Below, piece by piece: positions 1-9,889 of a stretch of 64,000 nucleotides of DNA; the stretch's first letter is position 1; each line of letters starts with the position of its first letter. Origin of the DNA: Methylibium sp. (GTDB lineage Bacteria > Pseudomonadota > Gammaproteobacteria > Burkholderiales > Burkholderiaceae_C). Position numbers and translations under genes: made by a program. The DNA lies in contig NZ_JACDCW010000004.1 in NCBI RefSeq assembly GCF_013817345.1, positions 1 through 64,000 on the forward strand, read 5' to 3'. The notes under the pieces are model-generated. The model saw only the letters and a list, made by a program, of their open reading frames with translations, did no database searches and had not been told where the DNA came from.

Positions 1-1
1 C

Positions 2-223
2 ATTCTGAGCCGGGTCGAGCGCGACTTCGGCGGCCGCGTCATCGAGGTCGAACTCGAGCGCGACGACGGCGAACTTGTTTACGAGCTCGAACTTCTGCTG
101 CCCGACGGCCGGGTCATCGAGCTCGAGTTCGACGCGCGCACCGGCGAACTCGTCAAGCTCGAAGGCGCGCGCCTGGAAACCGTCTTCAAGTTGCGCCCCG
201 GCGCCGGAGCTGCGTCGCGATGA
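2..223 (+). CDS. PepSY-domain protein (5' truncated by window edge)
   Basis: Frame 2 reads ILSRVERDFGGRVIEVELERDDGELVYELELLLPDGRVIELEFDARTGELVKLEG..., a PepSY-like repeat; stop overlaps the next ATG (ATGA). Confidence 0.75.
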   Translation: MLSRVERDFGGRVIEVELERDDGELVYELELLLPDGRVIELEFDARTGELVKLEGARLETVFKLRPGAGAASR

Positions 224-882
224 GGGTCCTGGTGGTCGAGGACGACGCTGCATTGCGCACGCAGATCGCCGACGCGCTGCGGGCCAGCGACCACGCGGTC
301 GACAGCGCCGCCAGCGGCATCGACGGTGAGCATCTCGGCCGGGTGGAGCCCTTCGACGCGGTGGTGCTCGACCTGGGCCTGCCCGGCCGCGATGGCCTGG
401 CGGTGCTGCGCGGCTGGCGTGCGGCCGGCGTGGCCACACCGGTGCTGCTGCTCACCGCGCGCAGCAGTTGGCAGGAGAAGGTGCTCGGCATCGACGCCGG
501 TGCCGACGACTACCTCGCCAAGCCCTTCCAGATGGAGGAGCTGCTGGCTCGGTTGCGTGCGCTGATCCGCCGCTCGGGTGGCCATGCGCAGGCGGAACTC
601 CGCTGCGGCCCCGTGCAGCTCGACACGCGTAGCTGTCAGGTCAGCGTGGCCGGCAGCGTCGTCAACCTGACCGGACATGAATACCGCGTGCTCGCATTCC
701 TGATGCACCACGCCGAACGCGTGGTGTCGCGCACCGAGCTGGCCGAGCACCTGTACGCCCGGGACGCGGACCGCGACAGCAACACGATCGATGTCTTCAT
801 CGCCCGACTGCGCCGCAAGTTGCCCGAGAACTTCATCGTCACGGTGCGCGGCTTGGGCTTCCGTGTGGGAGGCAGCGCATGA
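220..882 (+). CDS. OmpR/QseB-family response regulator
   Basis: REC domain (MRVLVVEDDAALRTQIADAL...LDLGLPG...AKPF) plus winged-helix trans_reg_C C-terminus. Confidence 0.93.
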   Translation: MRVLVVEDDAALRTQIADALRASDHAVDSAASGIDGEHLGRVEPFDAVVLDLGLPGRDGLAVLRGWRAAGVATPVLLLTARSSWQEKVLGIDAGADDYLAKPFQMEELLARLRALIRRSGGHAQAELRCGPVQLDTRSCQVSVAGSVVNLTGHEYRVLAFLMHHAERVVSRTELAEHLYARDADRDSNTIDVFIARLRRKLPENFIVTVRGLGFRVGGSA

Positions 883-2231
883 AGGCCGGCTCGCTCCAAC
901 GGCGCTTGCTCCTGGCAGCGCTGGCGTGGATCGCAGCCGCGCTGGCCGCCGCGGCCTTCGTGCTCGGCGGGTTGTTCCGCGAGCATGTGGAGGCGGAGTT
1001 GGCCACGCGCATGCAAGGCCACCTCGAGGAGCTGATTGCCGCGCTGGTGCGCGGCGAAGATGGTGGGGTGAGTCTGGACCGCGAACTGTCCGAGCCGCTG
1101 TTCCGCCAACCGTACGGCGGCTTCTACTGGATCGTGCAGCGGGGCGACACGGTGCTGCTGCGATCGCGCTCGCTGTGGGATCACACGCTCGCGTTGCCCG
1201 CTGGCACCGCATCCACGACAGGCGTGCAGCGCATCGAAGCCGAGGGCCCGCGCGATCAGCCGCTGGTGCTGTGGTCGCGCAGCGTGCAGTTGCCGAATGA
1301 CAGCGCGGCGCTGCGCGTGGCGGCGGGCGCGGACGTGAGCAACCTCGACGCCATGACACGCTCCTTCGCACGCACGCTGACCGTCTCGCTCGCCGTCGTG
1401 GCGGCGGCGCTCATGGCCGCGGCGGTGCTGCAGGTACGTCTGGGCCTTGCGCCACTCGGCCGCCTGCGCAAGGCTTTGCTCGCACTGCGCGCCAGCCGCG
1501 CGACGCGCGTCGAAGGGCGTTTCCCGAACGAGGTGCAGCCGCTGATCGACGACCTGCACGGGCTGCTCGACGAGAACACCGCCATCGTCGAACGCGCTCG
1601 CACCCAGACCGGCAACCTCGCGCATGCGCTGAAGACGCCGCTGGCGGTGATCACCAATGCGTCCGCGCAGCTGCCCGGCCCCGAGGGCGAACTGATCCGC
1701 GCGCAGGCCGGGCGCATGGCGCGCCAGGTCGAGCTGCAGCTGATGCGCGCCCGCGCCGCGGCCACGGCGCGCCAGCGCGGGCCGGGCAGCACGGTGCGGC
1801 TCGCCGTCGATGACCTGCAGCGCGCGCTCGAGCAGCTCTACCGCGAGCGAGGACTCGAGTTCACCGTGCGGCAGGAGGGGGCACCCGTGTTCAGCGGCGA
1901 GCAGCAGGACCTGCACGAGATGCTCGGCAACCTGCTCGACAACGCCGCGAAGTGGGCGCGCCGCCGCGTGCAGATCAGCTTGAGCGCGCCGCTGCGCCAG
2001 ATCGTCTGCGAGATCGAGGACGACGGTCCGGGCATCGCAGCGGCCGAGCGTGCCGTGGTGCTGCAGCGTGGCAGGCGGCTCGACGAATCGCAGCCCGGCT
2101 CGGGCCTGGGGCTGACCATCGTCGACGACCTAGCGCGGCTGCACGGTGGCAGCCTGACTCTCGGCGAGAGCCGTCTCGGCGGCCTGCTCGCCCGCCTGGA
2201 ACTGCCGGCGGCCGGCCACGCCAGTGCTTGA
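879..2231 (+). CDS. Sensor histidine kinase
   Basis: Two TM segments, H-box (NLAHALKTPLAVI), N-box (LLDNAAKWA), G-boxes (DDGPGI, GSGLGL); overlaps the regulator gene by 4 nt. Confidence 0.93.
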   Translation: MKAGSLQRRLLLAALAWIAAALAAAAFVLGGLFREHVEAELATRMQGHLEELIAALVRGEDGGVSLDRELSEPLFRQPYGGFYWIVQRGDTVLLRSRSLWDHTLALPAGTASTTGVQRIEAEGPRDQPLVLWSRSVQLPNDSAALRVAAGADVSNLDAMTRSFARTLTVSLAVVAAALMAAAVLQVRLGLAPLGRLRKALLALRASRATRVEGRFPNEVQPLIDDLHGLLDENTAIVERARTQTGNLAHALKTPLAVITNASAQLPGPEGELIRAQAGRMARQVELQLMRARAAATARQRGPGSTVRLAVDDLQRALEQLYRERGLEFTVRQEGAPVFSGEQQDLHEMLGNLLDNAAKWARRRVQISLSAPLRQIVCEIEDDGPGIAAAERAVVLQRGRRLDESQPGSGLGLTIVDDLARLHGGSLTLGESRLGGLLARLELPAAGHASA

Positions 2232-2280
2232 CTTCATTTGCCGCTTTTCCCATCCTTTACTCATCCAGCAGGAGATACAC

Positions 2281-2740
2281 CATGGCAAACACCGTTCGCA
2301 TCGATACCGCATCACCGGACAGAGGAGGCGGTCTGTCGACGGCTGTCTGGGTCGCGGGGCTGGCCGTCTTGCTGCTGTGGTCGCTGACGGCCTGGGCGAT
2401 GGCCCTGCTACTCACCGGCGGCGGTGAGTTCGCGGCGTCGCAAGCCGCGGCCTGGGCGCCGTTCTATCCGGAGGTCGAGCTCGCGCTCTCCACAACCTCG
2501 GCCTGGTTGAGCCAGTTCGGCACGGCGGCGCTGTGGATCGTGTGGGGGTTCGGTGCGGTGCTGATCGTCTTCGGCACATGGCTGGCGGCGCGCTGCGTGC
2601 GGGCACTGGAGCGAGGTTTCGACCGCTTGGCGCCGCAGGCTTCAGCCGCCTGGGGCGGCGCGCGCCATCGTCTCGAATCACGCACCGGTGCCGCTTCGTC
2701 CGCGCCATCGGCCGACGGGTCGCGGCCGGCCGGCTCATAG
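2281..2740 (+). CDS. Small membrane hypothetical protein
   Basis: MANTVRIDTASPDRGGG... with two hydrophobic segments; ATG after AGGAGATACACC. Confidence 0.65.
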
Positions 2741-2798
2741 CACACCGGCACCGCGCCGCAGGGGCGGGGGCGCCGCACCCGCTCCCTAAAATGGCCGG

Positions 2799-5700
2799 AT
2801 GAAACCCGCCTTCGTCCACCTGCGCAGCCACACCGAGTACTCCGTCGTCGATGGCACCTTGCGCATCGACGACATGGTGGCCGCGGCGGCGGCCGATGGT
2901 CAGCCGGCGCTGGCGATCACCGACCTCGGCAACCTGTTCGGGGCCGTCAAGTTCTACAGCGCGGCTCGCGGACAAGGTGTGCAGCCCCTCGTCGGTGCAG
3001 AGATCTGGCTGGAACCCGAAGTCGGCTCGACCCCCGGCGACCGGCAGGCCAGCCGCCTGCTGCTGCTCGCGCAGAACGGTAGCGGCTACTTGAACCTGTG
3101 CACGCTGATTTCGCATGCGTGGACGGAGAACGTGCAGCGCCACCAGGCCTGCGTCGCCTGGGCACGGCTGGCTGAACACAGCGAAGGTTTGATCGCGTTG
3201 TCAGGTGCTGATCTCGGCGGCATCGGACAGGCGCTGCTCGCCGGCGATGCGGCGCGCGCCGAGGCTTTGGCGCTGCGCCTGGCCGCCGTCTTTCCGCAGC
3301 GCTTTTATCTCGAACTCCACCGCGCCGGCCAGCCGGGCAACGAAGAGCAGGTCCGTGCCGCCGTGCCGCTGGCGGCCAAGCTCGGTCTGCCGGTGGTCGC
3401 CACGCATCCGCTGCAGTTCCTCGCACCCGACGATCACGAGGCGCACGAGGCGCGGGTCTGCATCGCGGAGGGCGAGTTGCTGTCCAACCCGAGGCGCATC
3501 AAGCGCTTCACGCGCGAGCAGTATTTCAAGAGCGCGGCGCAGATGCACGAGCTGTTCGCGGATCTGCCTTCGGCGCTGGCCAACACGCTGGCCATCGCGC
3601 GGCGCTGCCACCTCACGCTGACGCTGGGCAAGCCGCAACTGCCCGACTTCCCGATCCCCGAAGTGGGCGGCGAGCGCATGGCGCCCGAGGCCTACTTCCG
3701 GCATACCTCGCACGAGGGCCTGGAGCGCCGGCTGCGCCAGCTCTATGCCGACGAGGCGGCGCGCGAATGCGAACGCCCGCGCTATGCCGAGCGGCTGGAA
3801 TTCGAAATCGCAACCATCGTGAAGATGGGCTTTCCCGGCTACTTCCTGATCGTGGGCGACTTCATCAACTGGGCTCGCGCCAATGGCTGCCCGGTGGGTC
3901 CGGGCCGCGGGTCGGGCGCCGGATCGCTGGTGGCCTATGCGCTGGGCATCACCGACCTCGACCCGCTCGCCTACAACCTGCTGTTCGAGCGGTTTCTCAA
4001 CCCGGAGCGGGTGTCGATGCCCGACTTCGACATCGACTTCTGCCAGGCCAACCGCGACCGCGTGATCGACTACGTCAAGCAGAAATACGGCCGCGACGCC
4101 GTGAGCCAGATCGCCACCTTCGGCACCATGGCGGCGAAGGCAGCGCTGCGCGACGTGGGCCGTGTGCTCGGCATGGGCTACGGCCATGTGGACAGCATCG
4201 CAAAGCTGGTCCCGGCGCCGCCGGGCAAGAGCGTGACGCTCAAGCGCCCGCCGCCGGACTACAAGCCGGACGGGAGCGGCCCGATCTACGCGCGCCGCGA
4301 AGCGCCCGAGATCGAGGAGCGCGAGAAGCGGGAAGAAGAGGTCGCCGAGCTGCTGGCGTTGGCCGAGCGCCTGGAAGGTACGGTGCGCAACGTCGGCATG
4401 CACGCCGGCGGTGTGCTGATCGCGCCCGGGCGGATCACCGATTTCTGCCCGCTCTATCAGCAGCCCGGCAGTGTCGCGGCGGTGAGCCAGTTCGACAAGG
4501 ACGACGTCGAGGCGATCGGCCTGGTCAAGTTCGACTTCCTGGGCCTGGCCACGCTGACCATCCTGGAAATGGCGAAGGACTTCATCGTCGCACGCCACCC
4601 GCACCGCGCCGACTTCAGCTACGAGGCCTTGCCGCTCGACGATCCGAAGGTTTACAAGCTCTTTTCCGACGGGCTGACCGAGTCGGTCTTCCAGTTCGAA
4701 TCCGGCGGCATGCAGCGCATGCTGAAAGACGCCAAGCCGAGCCGCATCGAGGATCTGTTCGCACTCAACGCGATGTTCCGGCCGGGACCGATGGAGATGA
4801 TCCCGACCTTCTGCGCGCGCAAGCACGGCCGCGAGGAGGTGACCTATCCGCATCCGCTGCTCGAGTCGGTGCTGGGCGAGACCTACGGCGTGATGGTCTA
4901 CCAGGAACAGGTGATGCAGGCCGCGCAGGTGCTGGGCGGCTATTCGCTCGGCGGCGCCGACCTGTTGCGCCGCGCGATGGGCAAGAAGAAGGCCGAGGAG
5001 ATGGCCAAGCACCGCGCCATCTTCCGCGAGGGTGCCGCGAAGAAGGGTATCGGGCAAGCCAAGGCCGATGAAGTGTTCGACCTGATGGAGAAGTTCGCCG
5101 GCTACGGCTTCAACAAGAGCCATGCCGCTGCCTACTCGCTGCTCGCGTACCACACCGCCTGGCTCAAGGTGCACCACCCGGCCGAGTTCTTCGCGGCCAA
5201 CATGACGATCGAGATGGACGACGCCGACAAGCTGCGCGTCCTGATCCGCGACGCCCGGCAGTTCAGTATTGCCTTCGATGCGCCCGACATCAACGTGGGC
5301 GGCTGGCGTTTCGAGCCGACCTCCGACCGGCGCGTGCGCTACGGCCTGGGCGCCATCAAGGGCACGGGGCAGGGCGCGATCGAGGCCATCGTCGAAGCGC
5401 GCCGAGGCCACGAAGGCGGCCTGGACGATTCGGCAGGCCATCCCTTCAAGAGCCTGTTCGACTTCTGCGCCCGCGTGGACCGCAGCCGCGTCAACAAGCG
5501 CGTGGTGGATGCGCTGATCAAGGGCGGCGCCTTCGATGCGCTCGGCCCTGACCGCGCGCAGCTGATGGCCAGCGTGCAACTGGCCTTCGACTATGCCGAC
5601 AGCCAGGCCGCGCATGCGGAGCAGAGCGGCCTGTTCGACTTCGGCGCCGACGACGAGGACCAGCATGCCGCCTCGACCAAGGAGCCTGAACTCATCGCGG

Positions 5701-6359
5701 CCGAGCCGTGGAGCATCCGGCAGCGGCTCATGCTGGAGAAGCAGGCGCTCGGCTTTTACCTGTCAGGACACCTGTTCGACGAGAGCGCAGAGGAGGTGCG
5801 GCGCTTTTGCAAGCGCCGCATCGACGACCTGCTCGACAGCCGCGAGCCGCAGTTGCTGGCCGGCATCGTCACCGAATTGCGCGTCGTCAACGGCCAGCGC
5901 GGCCGTGTGGCGATCTTCAAGCTCGACGACAAGAGCGACCAGATCGAGGCGGTGGTCGCCGAAGATCTGCTGAGCGCGAACCGCGAATTGCTGGCCGAGG
6001 ACGAACTCGTCATCGTGCAGGGCAAGGTACAGCCCGACCGCTTCTCGGGCGGCGTGCGGCTCAACGTTCAGCAGGTGTGGAGCCTGGCGGCCGCACGCTG
6101 CAAGTTCGCGCGCTTCTTGCGTGTGGCAGTCAATGGCAGCGCGCCCGCATTGAGCGAGCTGCTGCGCGAGTTTCCGCCGCGCAGTGTTCGCACGGAGCAG
6201 GGTTCGCTCACCGAGGGCCTGGCCGTGCGCCTGCTGTTGCAGCGGCACAGTATCCAGGGCGAGGTCGACCTCGGCGACGACGGTCGGTTCTTTCCGTCCG
6301 ATGCCGCTTTGGCTCGCTGGAAATCGAGCGCAGCGCAGGCGGTCGTGATCTACGACTGA
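2799..6359 (+). CDS. dnaE: DNA polymerase III subunit alpha
   Basis: 1186 aa; PHP domain start FVHLRSHTEYSVVDGTLRI, PGRGSGAGSLVAYALGITDLDPL, MPDFDIDFC, YQEQVMQ motifs. Confidence 0.98.
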   Translation: MKPAFVHLRSHTEYSVVDGTLRIDDMVAAAAADGQPALAITDLGNLFGAVKFYSAARGQGVQPLVGAEIWLEPEVGSTPGDRQASRLLLLAQNGSGYLNLCTLISHAWTENVQRHQACVAWARLAEHSEGLIALSGADLGGIGQALLAGDAARAEALALRLAAVFPQRFYLELHRAGQPGNEEQVRAAVPLAAKLGLPVVATHPLQFLAPDDHEAHEARVCIAEGELLSNPRRIKRFTREQYFKSAAQMHELFADLPSALANTLAIARRCHLTLTLGKPQLPDFPIPEVGGERMAPEAYFRHTSHEGLERRLRQLYADEAARECERPRYAERLEFEIATIVKMGFPGYFLIVGDFINWARANGCPVGPGRGSGAGSLVAYALGITDLDPLAYNLLFERFLNPERVSMPDFDIDFCQANRDRVIDYVKQKYGRDAVSQIATFGTMAAKAALRDVGRVLGMGYGHVDSIAKLVPAPPGKSVTLKRPPPDYKPDGSGPIYARREAPEIEEREKREEEVAELLALAERLEGTVRNVGMHAGGVLIAPGRITDFCPLYQQPGSVAAVSQFDKDDVEAIGLVKFDFLGLATLTILEMAKDFIVARHPHRADFSYEALPLDDPKVYKLFSDGLTESVFQFESGGMQRMLKDAKPSRIEDLFALNAMFRPGPMEMIPTFCARKHGREEVTYPHPLLESVLGETYGVMVYQEQVMQAAQVLGGYSLGGADLLRRAMGKKKAEEMAKHRAIFREGAAKKGIGQAKADEVFDLMEKFAGYGFNKSHAAAYSLLAYHTAWLKVHHPAEFFAANMTIEMDDADKLRVLIRDARQFSIAFDAPDINVGGWRFEPTSDRRVRYGLGAIKGTGQGAIEAIVEARRGHEGGLDDSAGHPFKSLFDFCARVDRSRVNKRVVDALIKGGAFDALGPDRAQLMASVQLAFDYADSQAAHAEQSGLFDFGADDEDQHAASTKEPELIAAEPWSIRQRLMLEKQALGFYLSGHLFDESAEEVRRFCKRRIDDLLDSREPQLLAGIVTELRVVNGQRGRVAIFKLDDKSDQIEAVVAEDLLSANRELLAEDELVIVQGKVQPDRFSGGVRLNVQQVWSLAAARCKFARFLRVAVNGSAPALSELLREFPPRSVRTEQGSLTEGLAVRLLLQRHSIQGEVDLGDDGRFFPSDAALARWKSSAAQAVVIYD

Positions 6360-6478
6360 ATTTCGCGACTGCTTCGTCGCCTACGCCCCTAGAGCGAAGG
6401 CGCGCGCGGCACACTGGCCGCGCTTGTTTGCGTGCAGTCCGTCTGCCGCAACGGGGACTGCACCAACGGAGCTTGAAC

Positions 6479-6916
6479 ATGAAACATCTTTTCGTCGCCA
6501 CGCTGATGGTTGCCTTTGCCGCTTCACCGGCCTTCGCCGCAGATGTCGGCGTGTCGGTCAGCATCGGTCAGCCGGGCTTTTACGGCCGCATCGACATCGG
6601 CAACGGATATCCGCCGCCGCGAGTGATCTATGCGGAGCCGGTCGTCGTGGTCGAGCGGCCGGTCGCGGTGATCCAGCGGCCGATCTATCTGCGTGTGCCG
6701 CCCGGTCATGCCCGGGACTGGCGCAAGCACTGCGGCCGCTACGACGCTTGCGGCCAACGCGTCTATTTCGTGCAGGACGGCTGGTACCAGCAGGAATACG
6801 CGTCGCGCCATCGCGGGGGTGACCGTGACCGCGATGACGACCGCGACTACGGCAAGCGGCACAAGCACGACCACAAGCACGCCGGCAAGCGCCGGGGGCG
6901 CGACCGCGACGACTGA
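6479..6916 (+). CDS. Secreted hypothetical protein with charged His/Asp/Arg-rich C-terminus
   Basis: Signal peptide MKHLFVATLMVAFAASPAFA; tail RGGDRDRDDDRDYGKRHKHDHKHAGKRRGRDRDD. Confidence 0.75.
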   Translation: MKHLFVATLMVAFAASPAFAADVGVSVSIGQPGFYGRIDIGNGYPPPRVIYAEPVVVVERPVAVIQRPIYLRVPPGHARDWRKHCGRYDACGQRVYFVQDGWYQQEYASRHRGGDRDRDDDRDYGKRHKHDHKHAGKRRGRDRDD

Positions 6917-7032
6917 AACAAGCGGCCTGCGAGCGGCCCGCCGCCGTTACGCTTGGACCGACCGATAAGCACTGCGCCCCCGCCGCGTTTGCGCAGATCG
7001 CAGACCGCACGCCGCCGACTATCCTGCCCCGC

Positions 7033-8253
7033 GTGGCACCCATCACTGGCCTCATCCTCACCGGCGGCGGCGCTCGCGCGGCCTATCAGGTGGGTGTGCT
7101 GGCCGGGCTGAGCCGCCTGCGCCGCGAGGCCGGCGAGCTGCCCGGCAACCCCTTTCCCGTGATTGCCGGAACCTCGGCCGGCGCGATCAATGCAGCGGCG
7201 CTGGCTTGCGGCGCCGACGACTTCGATACTGCGGTGGCCTTGCTCAACCGCGTGTGGCGCAACTTCCACGCCGAGCAGGTCTACCGCGCCGACGCTTTCG
7301 GCGTGATCCGCAGCGGCGCCCGCTGGCTGTCCTTGTTCACTCTGGGCTGGGCGCTGACGCGATGGCGCCGCGCTCGGCCGCGTTCGCTGCTCGACAACTC
7401 GCCGCTCGAAGACTTGCTGCGCGAGTTGCTGCCGCTCGATCGACTGCGAGGCCACCTGCAGGCCGGTCATTTGCGCGCCCTGGCCATCACCGGGTCAAGC
7501 TATAGCACCGGCGAGCACCTGACTTTCTACGAGGCGGTGGATGAGATCGCGCCCTGGACGCGCTCGCAACGCGTTGCCGTGCGCGCCCGTTTGACGCATG
7601 AGCACCTGATGGCCTCGTCGGCGATTCCCTTCATTTTCCCGGCGGTGCCCCTGTCGGTCCTGGGACGCCGCGATCACGTGGGCGACGGCTCGATGCGGCA
7701 GTCGGCACCAATCTCGCCCGCCGTGCACCTTGGCGCGGACCGCATCCTCGTCGTCGGCGCCGGGCGGCTGAACGAGCCGGTGGGCGCACGGGCGGCAGTC
7801 AGTGGCTATCCGAGCCTGGCGCAGATTGCCGGGCACGCGCTGTCGAACATCTTTCTGGATGCGCTGGCCGTTGACATCGAACGGCTGCAGCGCGTCAACC
7901 ACACGCTGTCGCTGCTTGGACCCGAAGCACTCTCTCGCACTTCGCTGCGGCCGATCGAGCTGCTGGTGATCGCGCCGAGCCAGCGACTGGACGACATTGC
8001 CGCGCGCCACCTGCACTCGCTACCGACACCCGTGCGCGCCATGCTGCGAGCCGTTGGTGTTTCCGCCGGCGAGGTGCCATGCCAGAGCGGCGGCGATCGT
8101 GGCGCGGCGCTGGCCAGCTACCTGCTTTTCGAGGCGCCGTACACGCGCGAGCTGATTGCGCTGGGCGAGGCCGACACGCTGGCACGCCGAGAAGACGTGC
8201 TGCGCTTTTTCGGCTGGGGCCGCGCACGGAGCGGGCTGTCCGCGGCGGCGTAA
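7033..8253 (+). CDS. Patatin-like phospholipase family protein
   Basis: GLILTGGGARAAYQVGVL and GTSAGAINA (GxSxG) motifs; GTG start. Confidence 0.9.
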   Translation: MAPITGLILTGGGARAAYQVGVLAGLSRLRREAGELPGNPFPVIAGTSAGAINAAALACGADDFDTAVALLNRVWRNFHAEQVYRADAFGVIRSGARWLSLFTLGWALTRWRRARPRSLLDNSPLEDLLRELLPLDRLRGHLQAGHLRALAITGSSYSTGEHLTFYEAVDEIAPWTRSQRVAVRARLTHEHLMASSAIPFIFPAVPLSVLGRRDHVGDGSMRQSAPISPAVHLGADRILVVGAGRLNEPVGARAAVSGYPSLAQIAGHALSNIFLDALAVDIERLQRVNHTLSLLGPEALSRTSLRPIELLVIAPSQRLDDIAARHLHSLPTPVRAMLRAVGVSAGEVPCQSGGDRGAALASYLLFEAPYTRELIALGEADTLARREDVLRFFGWGRARSGLSAAA

Positions 8254-8267
8254 GACGATCGACCGTT

Positions 8268-8636
8268 TCAGCGGGTGCTTGCTTGCGGTTTGGCGATTTT
8301 CTGTGCTGCCGTTGTCGCCTTGGGGGAAGCCGCCGTCTTGCTCGCCGTCTTGGCTGCGGTAGACGCAGCGCCGGCATAGCTCGCGTCGTTGACGGTCAGC
8401 CCTGCAGCCGAAAAGCGCGCCGCATTGCCTGAGCCCACACCGGAGACGCGGTCGATCAGATCGTTCCAGTCCTTGAAGTTGCCTTTCTTGCGTTCGTCGA
8501 GCAGCTTGGTGGCGAGTGCCGGACCGATGCCTTTGACGCTATCGAGCGCGGCCATGTCGGCCTTGTTGACATCGACCGCGGCGAAGGCAGCAGCGGCAAA
8601 CAGCGCGAGCACGGCGCCGAACAAAGTCTTGAGCAT
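8268..8636 (-). CDS. ComEA-like helix-hairpin-helix DNA-binding protein
   Basis: Signal peptide plus VDVNKADMAALDSVKGIGPALATKLLDERKKGNFKDWNDLIDRVSGVG; Ala/Lys-rich C-terminal tail. Confidence 0.85.
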   Translation of the reverse strand: MLKTLFGAVLALFAAAAFAAVDVNKADMAALDSVKGIGPALATKLLDERKKGNFKDWNDLIDRVSGVGSGNAARFSAAGLTVNDASYAGAASTAAKTASKTAASPKATTAAQKIAKPQASTR

Positions 8637-8880
8637 GTTTTTCTCCTGGGGTTGAAGGACTGCAGCGCTTTCGAGCCTGCAGACAAATCCTAGGCGGCTG
8701 CGTCACGGCTGCCGACCCCAAGAGGAGGGCGTCACGATGGGGGCTGGGCAGCCGCGTTGCGGCGCGGCGGGCCTCGGCAAGCGCGACGACTGTTGCAAGC
8801 AAGGCGCCGGAGCAAGAGGAAGAGCGGGGCACGGGTGCCTCGCTTCACCACGGCCGCCGCGACTGCGACGCCTTCAGGAT

Positions 8881-9789
8881 TCAGCGAAACAGCTCGTTGT
8901 AGCTCACGCTGGCCGTGCCGAACTTACCGACCACCAGCCCGCCGGCCCGATTGGCGATCGGCATGGCGTCGCGCGCCGTCATGCCGCAGGCCAGCAGCGT
9001 GGCCATGGCCGCAATCACGGTATCGCCGGCGCCGGTGACATCGAACACCTCGCGGGCCTGAGCCGGAACCGCGGCCGTGCCGGCTGTATCGAACAGCGTC
9101 ATGCCTTCCTCGGAGCGGGTGAGCAGCACGGCTTGCAGGCCCAGCGTCTTGCGCAGGGCCTGCACGCGCTCAAGCAACTGCGCCTCGCCCGCCCATCCCC
9201 CGATGACCAGCGCAAGTTCGGCGCGGTTCGGTGTGACCAGGTCGGCGCCGGCATAGGAGCGATAGTCGCTGCCCTTGGGATCGACCAGCACCGGCTTGCC
9301 GGCGCGTCGCGCCGACTCGATCATGCGCGGGATGTGGGTGAGACCGCCCTTGCCGTAGTCGGAGAACAGCACCGCGTCGTGCTCCGGCAGCACGCGTTCG
9401 TAGTCGGCAAGCATCTGGGTGAGCACTTCGTGCTCCGGCTGGTTCTCGAAGTCGATGCGGATCAGCTGCTGCGAGCGGCCGATGACGCGCAGCTTCACGG
9501 TGGTGTAGAGCTTGGGGTCGCTGCCGAGCAGCGAGGTGATGCCTTCGCGTTCGAGGAGTCGGCGCAGCACGCGCGCCGGCTCGTCGTCGCCGACGGCGGT
9601 CAGCAGTGTGGCCTGCGCTCCCAGCGCCTTCACGTTGAGCGCCACGTTGGCCGCGCCGCCCAGGCGCTCCTCCTCGCGGTTCACGCGCACCACTGGCACA
9701 GGCGCCTCGGGCGAGATGCGCTCGACCGCGCCGAACCAATAGCGGTCGAGCATTGCGTCACCGACCACCAGCACGCGGGCTGCCGCCAT
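8881..9789 (-). CDS. hldA: D-glycero-beta-D-manno-heptose-7-phosphate kinase
   Basis: PfkB/ribokinase-type: VLVVGDAMLDRYWFGAVERISPEAPVPVV...FDVTGAGDTVIAAMA; kinase domain only. Confidence 0.92.
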   Translation of the reverse strand: MAAARVLVVGDAMLDRYWFGAVERISPEAPVPVVRVNREEERLGGAANVALNVKALGAQATLLTAVGDDEPARVLRRLLEREGITSLLGSDPKLYTTVKLRVIGRSQQLIRIDFENQPEHEVLTQMLADYERVLPEHDAVLFSDYGKGGLTHIPRMIESARRAGKPVLVDPKGSDYRSYAGADLVTPNRAELALVIGGWAGEAQLLERVQALRKTLGLQAVLLTRSEEGMTLFDTAGTAAVPAQAREVFDVTGAGDTVIAAMATLLACGMTARDAMPIANRAGGLVVGKFGTASVSYNELFR

Positions 9790-9889
9790 GCGCTCCTTGC
9801 TCGGGACGCTGCTCACGGCGATTTTCCGGGCGCTGCGGTCGCCGGCCGGCACGAAGCGCCTGCTGCACAGCAGTGAGTCGGCGGCCGCC

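Noticed and set aside
3201-5666. 821-aa minus-strand ORF antisense to dnaE
   Set aside because: High-GC shadow ORF; translation is low-complexity with no motifs and fully overlaps clear DnaE motifs on the plus strand.
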